DNA from: an uncultured Lachnospiraceae bacterium
Lineage (GTDB): Bacteria > Bacillota > Clostridia > Lachnospirales > Lachnospiraceae
Direction of reading: 5' to 3'
NCBI GenBank assembly: GCA_910577045.1
Contig: CAJTLB010000002.1
Coordinates: 186,001-250,000, forward strand
DNA: 64,000 nucleotides
Position 1 is the first letter of the stretch. Each line of letters begins with the position of its first letter. Made by a program: the position numbers and the translations under genes. The notes under the pieces are model-generated. The model was not told the origin of the DNA, searched no databases, and saw only the letters and a list, made by a program, of their open reading frames with translations. Shown one piece after another: positions 8,424 through 15,824 of this stretch.

Positions 8424-9350
8424 ATGAAGAAATTATTAACAGGCATCCTCTCTTTTTTGCTTGTACTCTGTATTACAGTCCCTAGCTATGCAGATGAAGA
8501 TAATGCAAAATACATACGTCTTGAGGTGGATGTCCCAGAAGATGAAACAGAATGGGATACTGGAACTGATATTTGGGATTTAATCGCGAAAGGGAAATTA
8601 AACCTAACTATTACTGCATATTTTAAAGACAAAAATGGAGAATATTCATTAAATATTCATCCATCGCAATGTGATATTTATCCAGATACCATATTAGCAG
8701 AAAAAAACAGCTATTCTATCTATTATAAAGATAGGGACAGCGGCACACGCAAACATGCTACATTCCGTTTAACAGGGACAGGCAGGGCAAGCGAAGTTTT
8801 AAAACAAAATATCTATAATGGAAAATGGTATATGCAGGCTTCTGATGGTACCTACTATATGAATACCTGGAAATGGGTTGATGGAAGTTGGTATTACTTT
8901 GATGAAAATGGATATTTATTAAATGGCTGGCAGCAAATAGGTGGAAAAATGTATTACCTAGATCGGAATAATTACCGGTTACAGATGGGCTGGTATATAG
9001 AAAACGGTGTTTCCTATTATCTTGATCCAGCAGACCATGGGGCTATGTGCACAGGCTGGGCAAAAATTAATGACATTTGGTATCGGTTTAAAGAAAATGG
9101 CACATTTGCCTCCGGCTGGGTCCAAGATAATAACCAATGGTATTATATTAACCCAGATGGCACTATGTACGCTGGATGGCTTCAAGATAAATATATTTGG
9201 TACTATTTAACGCCAGAAACAGGGGCTGCTGCTACCGGCTGGAAAGAAATAGGCGGAAAATGGTATTACTTTGCTTCTAACGGGGCTATGTTAGTCAATA
9301 CAGTGATTGATGGTTATTATGTAGACAGTTCTGGCATGTGGATACCATAA
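8424..9350 (+). CDS. Secreted choline-binding-type repeat protein
   Basis: A 308-residue exported protein. The start is at ATG 8424 (GGAGG seven bases upstream), not the upstream ATG at 8403. Residues 1-23 are a signal peptide (MKKLLTGILSFLLVLCITVPSYA). An unassigned N-terminal domain of about 110 residues, rich in charged and beta-strand-like sequence, comes next. About eight choline-binding-type repeats then fill residues 130-305 (SWYYFDENGYLLNGW and similar). The repeats would hold the protein on phosphocholine-bearing surface polymers; the function of the N-terminal domain is unknown. It has its own promoter and a strong terminator. Confidence 0.85.
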   Translation: MKKLLTGILSFLLVLCITVPSYADEDNAKYIRLEVDVPEDETEWDTGTDIWDLIAKGKLNLTITAYFKDKNGEYSLNIHPSQCDIYPDTILAEKNSYSIYYKDRDSGTRKHATFRLTGTGRASEVLKQNIYNGKWYMQASDGTYYMNTWKWVDGSWYYFDENGYLLNGWQQIGGKMYYLDRNNYRLQMGWYIENGVSYYLDPADHGAMCTGWAKINDIWYRFKENGTFASGWVQDNNQWYYINPDGTMYAGWLQDKYIWYYLTPETGAAATGWKEIGGKWYYFASNGAMLVNTVIDGYYVDSSGMWIP

Positions 9351-9377
9351 ACAACTTTATAAAAAAACAAAAAATAT

Positions 9378-9426
9378 CCCCCTTATAGATTCCTGTATTA
9401 CACAGAAACCCATAAGGGGGTTTTTA
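9378..9426. terminator. Bidirectional terminator
   Basis: CCCCCTTAT/ATAAGGGGG stem with an internal CTGT/ACAG arm, followed by TTTTTAT on the plus strand and ATATTTTTT on the minus strand. It sits between convergent genes ending at 9350 and 9437. Confidence 0.85.
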
Positions 9427-9436
9427 TAAATCTATT

Positions 9437-10627
9437 TTACCTAGAACTTACCCATGCGCCAGAACCATCTACATAAGAATTACCTACCCATGTATTGGTA
9501 AGCATAGCCCCGCCATGGTCCATAAAATACCATTTCCCGCCAGTATATACCCAGCCTGTCTGCATTACTCCATCTGTATTTAAGAAAAACCATGTATAAC
9601 TTCTTTTTACCCAACCAGTCAGCATCTTTCCATCTGAATCTAAGAAATACCACTGCCCATCTAAAGCTAACCAGTCTGTAAGCATAACGCCTTCTTTATC
9701 CATATAATACCAGTTTCCACCTGTATATACCCAGCCTGTCAACATTTTCCCATCATTGTCAAAGAAGTACCAGTTTCTTCCAATATAAACCCAACCTGTC
9801 TGCATAACCCCAGTATCATCAAAATAATAAGTATCCCCATCTATAATCGTCTTTACACGGGTCAACATATAACCATATTCATCCATGTAATACCATTTTC
9901 CGCCGCTTCTTATCCAATCGCCTGTTAAGTAAGTAGAATCATCATACTGGAAACGCCATAACTCACCATCACGTACCCAATTTCCTTTTGTCCCGCTGCT
10001 TGGCACCCTAACTGTACAACTCTTTCTAACACCATTTTCTGAATAAGTAATGGTAAGGTCATTATTTCCAGAAGTAATGGTATGTGCCATTAAAATCCAT
10101 CCTTCATCTAATGTTACTGTTATACGCCCTGTACTTCCACTACTACCATTTCCACGATATACTCTATATGTTGCTTTAACAGTAAAGTCTCGTCTGCTAG
10201 CCATGCCTCCTACTGCCACTGGATCACCATCATATGTAGCACTAATAGAGAGCAATGTTCTTTCTTCTGGAAGTTCTTCTTCATCTTGATCTACTGATAG
10301 TGGAACCTTTACCCACTTACTTCCATATGTTATTCTTGCCTCATCTTCTTCATACTCCATTGTTGTAGATTTAGACCTTACTAATATCATATCAAACTCT
10401 CTAGTTCCCAAAATATCATAACTTCCATCATCATAATTAACTTTTACACGAAAATCTTCTTTTCTAATCTCATCTCCTAATTCTATTTCTACGCCCTCAT
10501 ATAATTCTGCCTCTAAGTTTTCTATTCTTTTTGTCGCAGCATACAAGGTATCTTTCGCGCACATTGACACTAACATCCCAAAAACTAATAAACATGCCAG
10601 TATCCCTTTCTTTAAGTATTTTTCCAT
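9437..10627 (-). CDS. Secreted Ig-like plus choline-binding-type repeat protein
   Basis: A 396-residue exported protein. ATG 10627 is preferred over a GTG at 10633 because AGGAGG lies seven bases from the ATG but only one base from the GTG. A signal peptide covers residues 1-30. Two Ig-like domains (about 35-100 and 110-190) share strands such as NNDLTITYSENGVRKSCTV with the protein at 3007-4275. About nine well-conserved choline-binding-type repeats (NWYFFDNDGKMLTGW, KWYFMDHGGAMLTN) make up residues 195-396. Anchoring to choline on the cell surface is inferred. The conserved repeats suggest a newer array than that of the 185-1723 protein. Confidence 0.85.
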   Translation of the reverse strand: MEKYLKKGILACLLVFGMLVSMCAKDTLYAATKRIENLEAELYEGVEIELGDEIRKEDFRVKVNYDDGSYDILGTREFDMILVRSKSTTMEYEEDEARITYGSKWVKVPLSVDQDEEELPEERTLLSISATYDGDPVAVGGMASRRDFTVKATYRVYRGNGSSGSTGRITVTLDEGWILMAHTITSGNNDLTITYSENGVRKSCTVRVPSSGTKGNWVRDGELWRFQYDDSTYLTGDWIRSGGKWYYMDEYGYMLTRVKTIIDGDTYYFDDTGVMQTGWVYIGRNWYFFDNDGKMLTGWVYTGGNWYYMDKEGVMLTDWLALDGQWYFLDSDGKMLTGWVKRSYTWFFLNTDGVMQTGWVYTGGKWYFMDHGGAMLTNTWVGNSYVDGSGAWVSSR

Positions 10628-10686
10628 ACTCACTCCTCCTATTCCTAATCACTTTATGTAAAGTTTTTATTTTTTCTATTTTATTC

Positions 10687-10716
10687 AGTTTATCACAAAC
10701 TCTATAAAAACATCAA
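10687..10716 (-). promoter_or_regulatory. Promoter of the Ig-like/choline-binding gene
   Basis: Minus strand: -35 TTGATG (10716-10711), 18-base spacer, -10 TAAACT (10692-10687) with an upstream TGA giving an extended -10. A 6-bp inverted repeat ACTTTA-TG-TAAAGT (10651-10664) lies in the leader and could be an operator. Confidence 0.5.
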
Positions 10717-10747
10717 TAGCTTTCCTCTTTCTTTTTCCTTAAATTTC

Positions 10748-10776
10748 TTGACTTTAGGAAAAAAGACAGATATAAT
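10748..10776 (+). promoter_or_regulatory. Promoter of the wHTH-LicC-LicA gene
   Basis: -35 TTGACT, 17-base spacer, -10 TATAAT: close to consensus. The last two bases of the -10 are also the first bases of the inverted repeat at 10775-10812, so a bound repressor would cover the -10 and the start site. Confidence 0.8.
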
Positions 10777-10812
10777 GTTCAATATAATTATTTTTTTTAT
10801 TTTAATGAACAT
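10775..10812. promoter_or_regulatory. Choline-circuit operator, copy A: ATGTTCA-N24-TGAACAT
   Basis: ATGTTCA (10775-10781) and TGAACAT (10806-10812) are perfect 7-bp inverted half-sites separated by 24 bases, about three helical turns centre to centre. The same arrangement with the same spacing occurs twice at the BCCT transporter promoter (17396-17433 and 17447-17484). That recurrence and the overlap with -10 elements support a shared operator; the binding protein is inferred to be the neighbouring winged-helix enzyme or another choline regulator. Confidence 0.75.
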
Positions 10813-10839
10813 GTAAATATCTGATACAGGAGGTTATAT

Positions 10840-12609
10840 ATGAATATTATTCCTCGGCTACTCCGGGAAATAAAGGATTCCCAAGCACTAACCCAACGTG
10901 AGCTTGCTATAAAATTAAATATTTCTTTAGGAAGCACTAATAAATATATCCATGAACTGGAAGAAAAACACTATCTTACTGTAATGGGGAACAGTTACCA
11001 GCTTACCAAAGAAGGATCTGCTTTCCTAGAAACATTCCATGTAGACAATGCTGTTATTATTGCTGCTGGATTTGGCAGCCGTTTTGTCCCTCTTACTTAC
11101 GAAACCCCAAAAGGGCTTTTAGAAGTATTTGGGGAACGGATGATAGAACGCCAAATCAAACAATTACATGATGTTGGTATTTTTGATATTACTATTATGG
11201 TAGGATATTTAAAAGAAAAATTTGATTATCTTATTGATAAATATGATGTTACATTAATCTATAACCCAGAATATGCCACCAAAAATACATTAGCTACCCT
11301 TTGGTATGCTAGGCATCTTTTAAAAAATACCTATATCCTATCTTCAGACAATTGGATACGGGAAAATATTTTCCATGCTTATGAACCTTGTGCCTGGTAC
11401 AGCGGCGTTTATATGAAAGGGGCTACTTCGGAATGGTGTTTATCTACAGATAAAAAAGGACGTATTACTGACGTAGTAATAGGAGGTTCTGATTCTTATG
11501 TTATGTATGGGCCTGTTTATTTTGACCACGACTTTTCGAAACGTTTTATTCCATTCTTAGAAAAATACTACAATAGCCCTGGCACAGAAAACCTCTATTG
11601 GGAAAATGTCTATATGGACAATTTAAAAATGCTGCCTATGTATATTTACCCGCAGCCAGACAGTATTGTATATGAATTTGAAAACCTAGAAGAACTCCGC
11701 CTGTTTGATACCCGTTATCAAAATAACTCAGATAATGAAGTATTAGAACAAATCTCCCAAATATTTTCTGTCCCAGAAAGTGAAATCGTCAATATCAAAT
11801 GCCTAAAGGCAGGTATGACAAATAAATCCTTTTTATTTTCTATTGGGGAAGATTCTTATATTTTCCGTATTCCAGGGCCTGGCAGCGAAGTTTTAATTAA
11901 CCGCCAGCAGGAAAAAACCGTTTATGATACGATTGCCCCATTACACCTTTCCGATGAAATTATTTATTTTAATGGAGAATCTGGTTATAAAATATCCCGT
12001 TTTTATAAAAATTCTAGGAATTGTGACGCTAGTAACTGGGAAGATGTAGGTGCCTGTATGAAAACCTTACGGAACTTCCATCAAAGCAATTTGTCTGTTA
12101 CACATGAATTCTCCCTTCGGGAGCGTATTCATTATTATGAAAGCCTTTGCCTTAATCCCTATTGTATCCGGTTTGAGGATTATAAACAAGTACGTTCTTC
12201 TATGAACGAATTATTAGATTTTATAGATGGGCTACATCCTCCCAAAACATTGTCCCATTTAGATAGTGTACAAAGCAATTTCTTACTATTGCCTGACCTC
12301 TCTATTAAATTAATTGATTGGGAATATGCTGGCATGTGTGATTGCCTAGTTGATATTGCCATGTTTGCTATTTATTCTTATTACAATGAAGGGCAAATAC
12401 AAAAGCTCATGGAACTTTACTTTGAACGTCCTGCTTATCCCAAGGAAAAACTCCGTGTTTATTCTTATGTAGCCCTTGGCGGCTTCCTTTGGGCACTCTG
12501 GACAGAATATAAAAGCTTTTGTGGAGAAGAATTTGGTGATTATAGCATGAAAATGTATCGTTATGCCAAAGACTATTATAAGAAAGTAAAACAACTTTCT
12601 ATTTCTTAA
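10840..12609 (+). CDS. Fused winged-helix / CTP:phosphocholine cytidylyltransferase / choline kinase
   Basis: A 589-residue three-part protein. Residues 1-65 form a winged helix-turn-helix (TQRELAIKLNISLGSTNKYI with a wing ending in the YQLTKEG strand). Residues 69-290 are a LicC-like nucleotidyltransferase with AAGFGSRFVPLTYETPKGL, the family's nucleotide-binding signature, and SSDNW as metal-binding region. Residues 300-585 are a LicA-like choline kinase of the APH fold, with SHLDSVQSNFLL (catalytic HxDxxxxN) and LIDWEYAG (metal-binding Asp). Together the two enzyme domains would convert choline plus ATP and CTP to CDP-choline, the donor for LicD. The domain plan resembles NadR (DNA-binding plus nucleotidyltransferase plus kinase). 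AGGAGG lies six bases before the ATG. It likely feeds the LicD at 28941-29801. Confidence 0.88.
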   Translation: MNIIPRLLREIKDSQALTQRELAIKLNISLGSTNKYIHELEEKHYLTVMGNSYQLTKEGSAFLETFHVDNAVIIAAGFGSRFVPLTYETPKGLLEVFGERMIERQIKQLHDVGIFDITIMVGYLKEKFDYLIDKYDVTLIYNPEYATKNTLATLWYARHLLKNTYILSSDNWIRENIFHAYEPCAWYSGVYMKGATSEWCLSTDKKGRITDVVIGGSDSYVMYGPVYFDHDFSKRFIPFLEKYYNSPGTENLYWENVYMDNLKMLPMYIYPQPDSIVYEFENLEELRLFDTRYQNNSDNEVLEQISQIFSVPESEIVNIKCLKAGMTNKSFLFSIGEDSYIFRIPGPGSEVLINRQQEKTVYDTIAPLHLSDEIIYFNGESGYKISRFYKNSRNCDASNWEDVGACMKTLRNFHQSNLSVTHEFSLRERIHYYESLCLNPYCIRFEDYKQVRSSMNELLDFIDGLHPPKTLSHLDSVQSNFLLLPDLSIKLIDWEYAGMCDCLVDIAMFAIYSYYNEGQIQKLMELYFERPAYPKEKLRVYSYVALGGFLWALWTEYKSFCGEEFGDYSMKMYRYAKDYYKKVKQLSIS

Positions 12610-12612
12610 AAA

Positions 12613-12656
12613 TAGGGGTGTTATACAGCTCTGTGTATGGCACCTCTATCTTTCGT
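12613..12656 (+). terminator. Probable terminator of the LicC-LicA gene
   Basis: Two-tier hairpin: AGGGGTG/CACCTCT outside and ATACA/TGTAT inside, followed by a T-rich stretch (TATCTTTCGTTTCTTTT). Confidence 0.6.
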
Positions 12657-12674
12657 TTCTTTTATACAAGCTTC

Positions 12675-12703
12675 TTGCATTTTACAACTATCTATGTTAT
12701 AGT
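12675..12703 (+). promoter_or_regulatory. Promoter of the queT-like gene
   Basis: -35 TTGCAT, 17-base spacer, -10 TATAGT. Transcription from about 12710 would include the preQ1 riboswitch. Confidence 0.65.
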
Positions 12704-12750
12704 AACCAAGGCTGGATTTCTTTTATTGTAAAAATTTCAGACTATTTATA

Positions 12751-12794
12751 CCGAGTGTTCGAGACCTTCCACTCGTAAAACAAAACTAAAGGAG
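12751..12794 (+). ncRNA. preQ1-I riboswitch
   Basis: P1 stem CGAGTG/CACTCG (12752-12757 with 12770-12775), an L1 loop TTCGAGACCTTC, then an A-rich tail TAAAACAAAACTAAAGG. The layout matches class I preQ1 riboswitches, especially the short Thermoanaerobacter type. The CCTT of the loop can pair with AAGG of the tail to form the H-type pseudoknot. That AAGG is part of the Shine-Dalgarno AAAGGAG of the following gene, so ligand binding should block translation. A QueT-like transporter directly follows, as expected. Confidence 0.85.
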
Positions 12795-12800
12795 AATAAA

Positions 12801-13310
12801 ATGAAAACGAAAAAACTACTATTTATCACTTATGCTGCTATTATTGCAGCTATCTATGTCGTTCTGACATTTATTACCCAGTATTTTGGCTTAGCTTCTG
12901 GCACAATCCAAGTCCGCCTTTCTGAATTATTAGTTATCTTACCATTTTTTACGCCTGCTGCTATTCCAGGCTTATGGCTTGGCTGCCTGCTTGCTAACTT
13001 TTTAACTGGCTGTATTCTTTATGATGTTATTTTTGGCAGCCTAGCTACCCTTTTGGGGGCAATTGGCACTTATTTGCTTCGAAAACATAAATATCTTTGT
13101 ACACTCCCCCCAGTAATTGCCAATATGGTTATTGTTCCACTTGTACTTCGTTATGCCTATGGTTTTATCTTTGAATATGCTGGAAAAGATTTTTCTATCC
13201 CATTTTATATGCTAACGGTTGGTATAGGTGAAATTATTTGCTGTTGTGTGCTTGGAAGTATCCTTTTAAAATTCCTATCCCCATACCGGAATATTATTTT
13301 TAAAACATGA
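12801..13310 (+). CDS. queT: QueT family transporter (preQ1/queuosine-precursor S component)
   Basis: A 169-residue integral membrane protein with five to six hydrophobic segments, of the QueT family. These are substrate-binding S components thought to bring queuosine precursors into the cell with an ECF energy module encoded elsewhere. Family-typical features are the IQVRLSELLVILPFF helix and the GLWLGCLLANFLTG segment. The identification is strongly supported by the preQ1 riboswitch overlapping its ribosome binding site. It is a single-gene unit with no ECF ATPases nearby, which is normal for group II ECF systems. Confidence 0.88.
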   Translation: MKTKKLLFITYAAIIAAIYVVLTFITQYFGLASGTIQVRLSELLVILPFFTPAAIPGLWLGCLLANFLTGCILYDVIFGSLATLLGAIGTYLLRKHKYLCTLPPVIANMVIVPLVLRYAYGFIFEYAGKDFSIPFYMLTVGIGEIICCCVLGSILLKFLSPYRNIIFKT

Positions 13311-13423
13311 TTTTTTCCTTTCAACCTACCTTAGCATAAATACCTTGTATTAAGAAAATTGTAAATATTCTTCCATGAATTTCTCCTGTACATAGCCCAC
13401 TTCGATCATGTATACTAAAAGAA

Positions 13424-13446
13424 GCACTAGGGGCTCCCCTTCGTGT
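13424..13446 (+). other. Stem-loop in the GH25 gene leader
   Basis: CAC-AGGGG-CT-CCCCT-GTG hairpin in the 5' leader of the muramidase gene, just after a possible -10 TATACT at 13411-13416. It could stabilise the mRNA or act in translation control. Confidence 0.45.
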
Positions 13447-13493
13447 ATAAGAAATCACAATGTTAAAGCTAAAAAGGTACAAAGGAGTGTTTC

Positions 13494-15686
13494 ATGAAAA
13501 AACTATTACATGTTGCGGCAATTACTGGAACTCTATTAGTAATGTCTTCTATGCCCGCTTATGCACAGACAGGCTGGGTAAATACAAACGGCAATTATTA
13601 CTATTATGATTCCAACGGTGATATGTGCAAAGGATGGACACAGATTAATGAGACTATGTACTATTTCGGGCCTAATTATGGTGCGATGCAGACAGGGCTC
13701 TTAACAATTGACAACCATCTATATTACTTTAATCCTGATGGTGCCATGACCAAAGGCACAGCCACCTTACCAGATGGCCGTAGTTACACATTTAATGAAA
13801 ATGGTATGTTGACTGCTTCTCCTGGCTGGCAGCTTGTCAATAACCGCTATTATTATTTTGATTCTAGTAATTCTGTTGTTACTGGCTGGAAAAAGGTAGA
13901 TGGATATTATGTAAACTCTGATGGAGAACGTATGGATGGCGTCCTATCCAGAGGAATTGATGTATCACGCTACCAAAATGAAATTAACTGGAACGCTGTT
14001 GCACAAGATGACGTGGCTTTTGCCATTATCCGTGTAGGAAGCGTGAAATATGGAGTGGACGCTAGATACCATGAAAATATGCGTGCTGCTAATGCAAATG
14101 GCATTAAAACAGGGATTTATTTATATTCTTATGCTACAACCCCAGAAGAAGCCCGTGCAGAAGCAGAATTTGTCCTGTCAAATATACAGGACTACCAAGT
14201 TTCTTTCCCAATAGCATATGATGTGGAGGATAATGTACATAAATCTCTTTCTCCACAACAGCTTTCAGAACTTATTAATGCTTTTTGTAGTGTTATCCTT
14301 GAAAATGGATATTACCCTGTTGTATACTCCAGTAAATCATGGTTTAACCAACGTATTGATACTTCACAAATTAACCATATTGACAAATGGGTCGCACAAT
14401 ATTATACCGAATGTGAATATCCAAACCCTAGTATCTGGCAGGCAAGTAGCTCTGGACGGATTAATGGGATTAATGGAAATGTTGATATTGACTTCCAATA
14501 CAAAGATTACAATTCTACTTTTGTACAAAATGGCTGGGCAATCCGTGGTGGAAAATGGTTTTATTTCTTAGATCACAGAAAACAAACTGGCTGGGTTAAT
14601 GACAATGGGACCTATTATTTCTTAGACGCTAAAGGTGCTATGCAGACTGGCTGGCATAAAGAAGAAAATAGCTGGTTCTATTTAGCATCAAATGGTGCTA
14701 TGCAAACTGGCTGGGGAGACATTGAATCCGATCGCTACTTCTTTGACAGCAATGGTATTATGCAAACTGGCTGGACAGAAATTAACGAAAAATTCCACTA
14801 TTTTGATCCTTCAGGTGCCATGCAGACTGGTTGGCACCAAGAAAATGAGGATTATTATTATCTAGATGCAGTAGATGGAAGTATGGCTACTAATTGGTTG
14901 TTTTTAAATAATATATGGTATTATATGGGAAGCAACGGTGTTATGAAGACTGGGTTCCAGACTATTGATAATGCTAAATACTATTTAGCACCAAACGGGG
15001 CTATGTTGACTGGCTGGAACCACATTAATGACAAACGTTATTATTTCCACGACAATGGGCAGATGGCACTTGGTTTTACTACTTTAGGCAAAGATACCTT
15101 TTATTTTGATGAATTGGGTGTCCTTACTACTGGCTGGAATCAGCTTAATAAAGATTGGTACTATTTTGATGGAAATGGTGTTATGCAAAAAGGTTTTGTA
15201 AGTTTTGGCGCTACTACCTTCTATTTTGATGAAGTTGGAAAAATGGCTGTTGGCTGGAAATCCATAGATAATAACTGGTATTATTTTGATGAAAATGGTT
15301 ATAAGAGAACTGGCTGGCTTGAATTAAAAGATGCTGAAACAAATACGAATTTCTGGTACTATTTAGATGCAAACGGTAAAATGCAGACCGGCTGGCTTGG
15401 AAACCAGTACTTAAGCCCAGAAGGAAAACTTCTAACTGGCTGGGTACAAGTGGATGGTTCTTGGTATTATCTCAATGAAGAAACTGGAAAAACATTTGGC
15501 TGGCTTCAATTAGAAGATATCTGGTACTACTTTGATACAGACGGAAAAATGTTAGCAAACCAAACTGCAACGATTGATGGTGTAGACTACCAGTTTGCCC
15601 CTGATGGCGCATGGGTCACACAAACTCCAGAACCAGAAGAAACCCTATCTTTACCTGTTAATGATCAACAAGCTACTATACAATAA
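13494..15686 (+). CDS. Secreted GH25 muramidase with choline-binding-type repeats on both sides
   Basis: A 730-residue exported enzyme expected to cleave the beta-1,4 bond between N-acetylmuramic acid and N-acetylglucosamine. A signal peptide covers residues 1-24. About five choline-binding-type repeats (26-145) precede the GH25 domain (about 150-335). That domain shows the GIDVSRYQNEINW opening (catalytic-type Asp), FAIIRVG, GIYLYSYATT, IAYDVED (acidic pair) and DIDFQYKDY. About seventeen further repeats fill 340-705. This plan recalls pneumococcal LytC or phage Cpl-1, but with repeats on both ends. AAAGGAG lies upstream. It may be an autolysin remodelling phosphocholine-decorated wall. Confidence 0.92.
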   Translation: MKKLLHVAAITGTLLVMSSMPAYAQTGWVNTNGNYYYYDSNGDMCKGWTQINETMYYFGPNYGAMQTGLLTIDNHLYYFNPDGAMTKGTATLPDGRSYTFNENGMLTASPGWQLVNNRYYYFDSSNSVVTGWKKVDGYYVNSDGERMDGVLSRGIDVSRYQNEINWNAVAQDDVAFAIIRVGSVKYGVDARYHENMRAANANGIKTGIYLYSYATTPEEARAEAEFVLSNIQDYQVSFPIAYDVEDNVHKSLSPQQLSELINAFCSVILENGYYPVVYSSKSWFNQRIDTSQINHIDKWVAQYYTECEYPNPSIWQASSSGRINGINGNVDIDFQYKDYNSTFVQNGWAIRGGKWFYFLDHRKQTGWVNDNGTYYFLDAKGAMQTGWHKEENSWFYLASNGAMQTGWGDIESDRYFFDSNGIMQTGWTEINEKFHYFDPSGAMQTGWHQENEDYYYLDAVDGSMATNWLFLNNIWYYMGSNGVMKTGFQTIDNAKYYLAPNGAMLTGWNHINDKRYYFHDNGQMALGFTTLGKDTFYFDELGVLTTGWNQLNKDWYYFDGNGVMQKGFVSFGATTFYFDEVGKMAVGWKSIDNNWYYFDENGYKRTGWLELKDAETNTNFWYYLDANGKMQTGWLGNQYLSPEGKLLTGWVQVDGSWYYLNEETGKTFGWLQLEDIWYYFDTDGKMLANQTATIDGVDYQFAPDGAWVTQTPEPEETLSLPVNDQQATIQ

Positions 15687-15713
15687 ATTATAATACTTTG
15701 CTATTTTTCAAAA

Positions 15714-15811
15714 AAGCTGTTGCAAAATAAAAATTTTTATACAATATAAAGTAAATATTCTTTGTTATCTATACTTTATAGGGTATCAATTTTCTATTTT
15801 GTGACAGCTCT
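15714..15811. repeat. Long imperfect palindrome (MITE-like or bidirectional terminator), copy 1
   Basis: Ends AGCTGTTGCAAAATA (15715-15729) and TATTTTGTGACAGCT (15795-15809) are inverted copies with two mismatches. An inner TATAAAGTA/TACTTTATA arm continues the fold. A-runs and T-runs flank it. It lies between the convergent GH25 and BCCT genes and shares its ends with the element at 62657-62762. Confidence 0.65.
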
Positions 15812-15824
15812 TTTTCTTTTGTTT

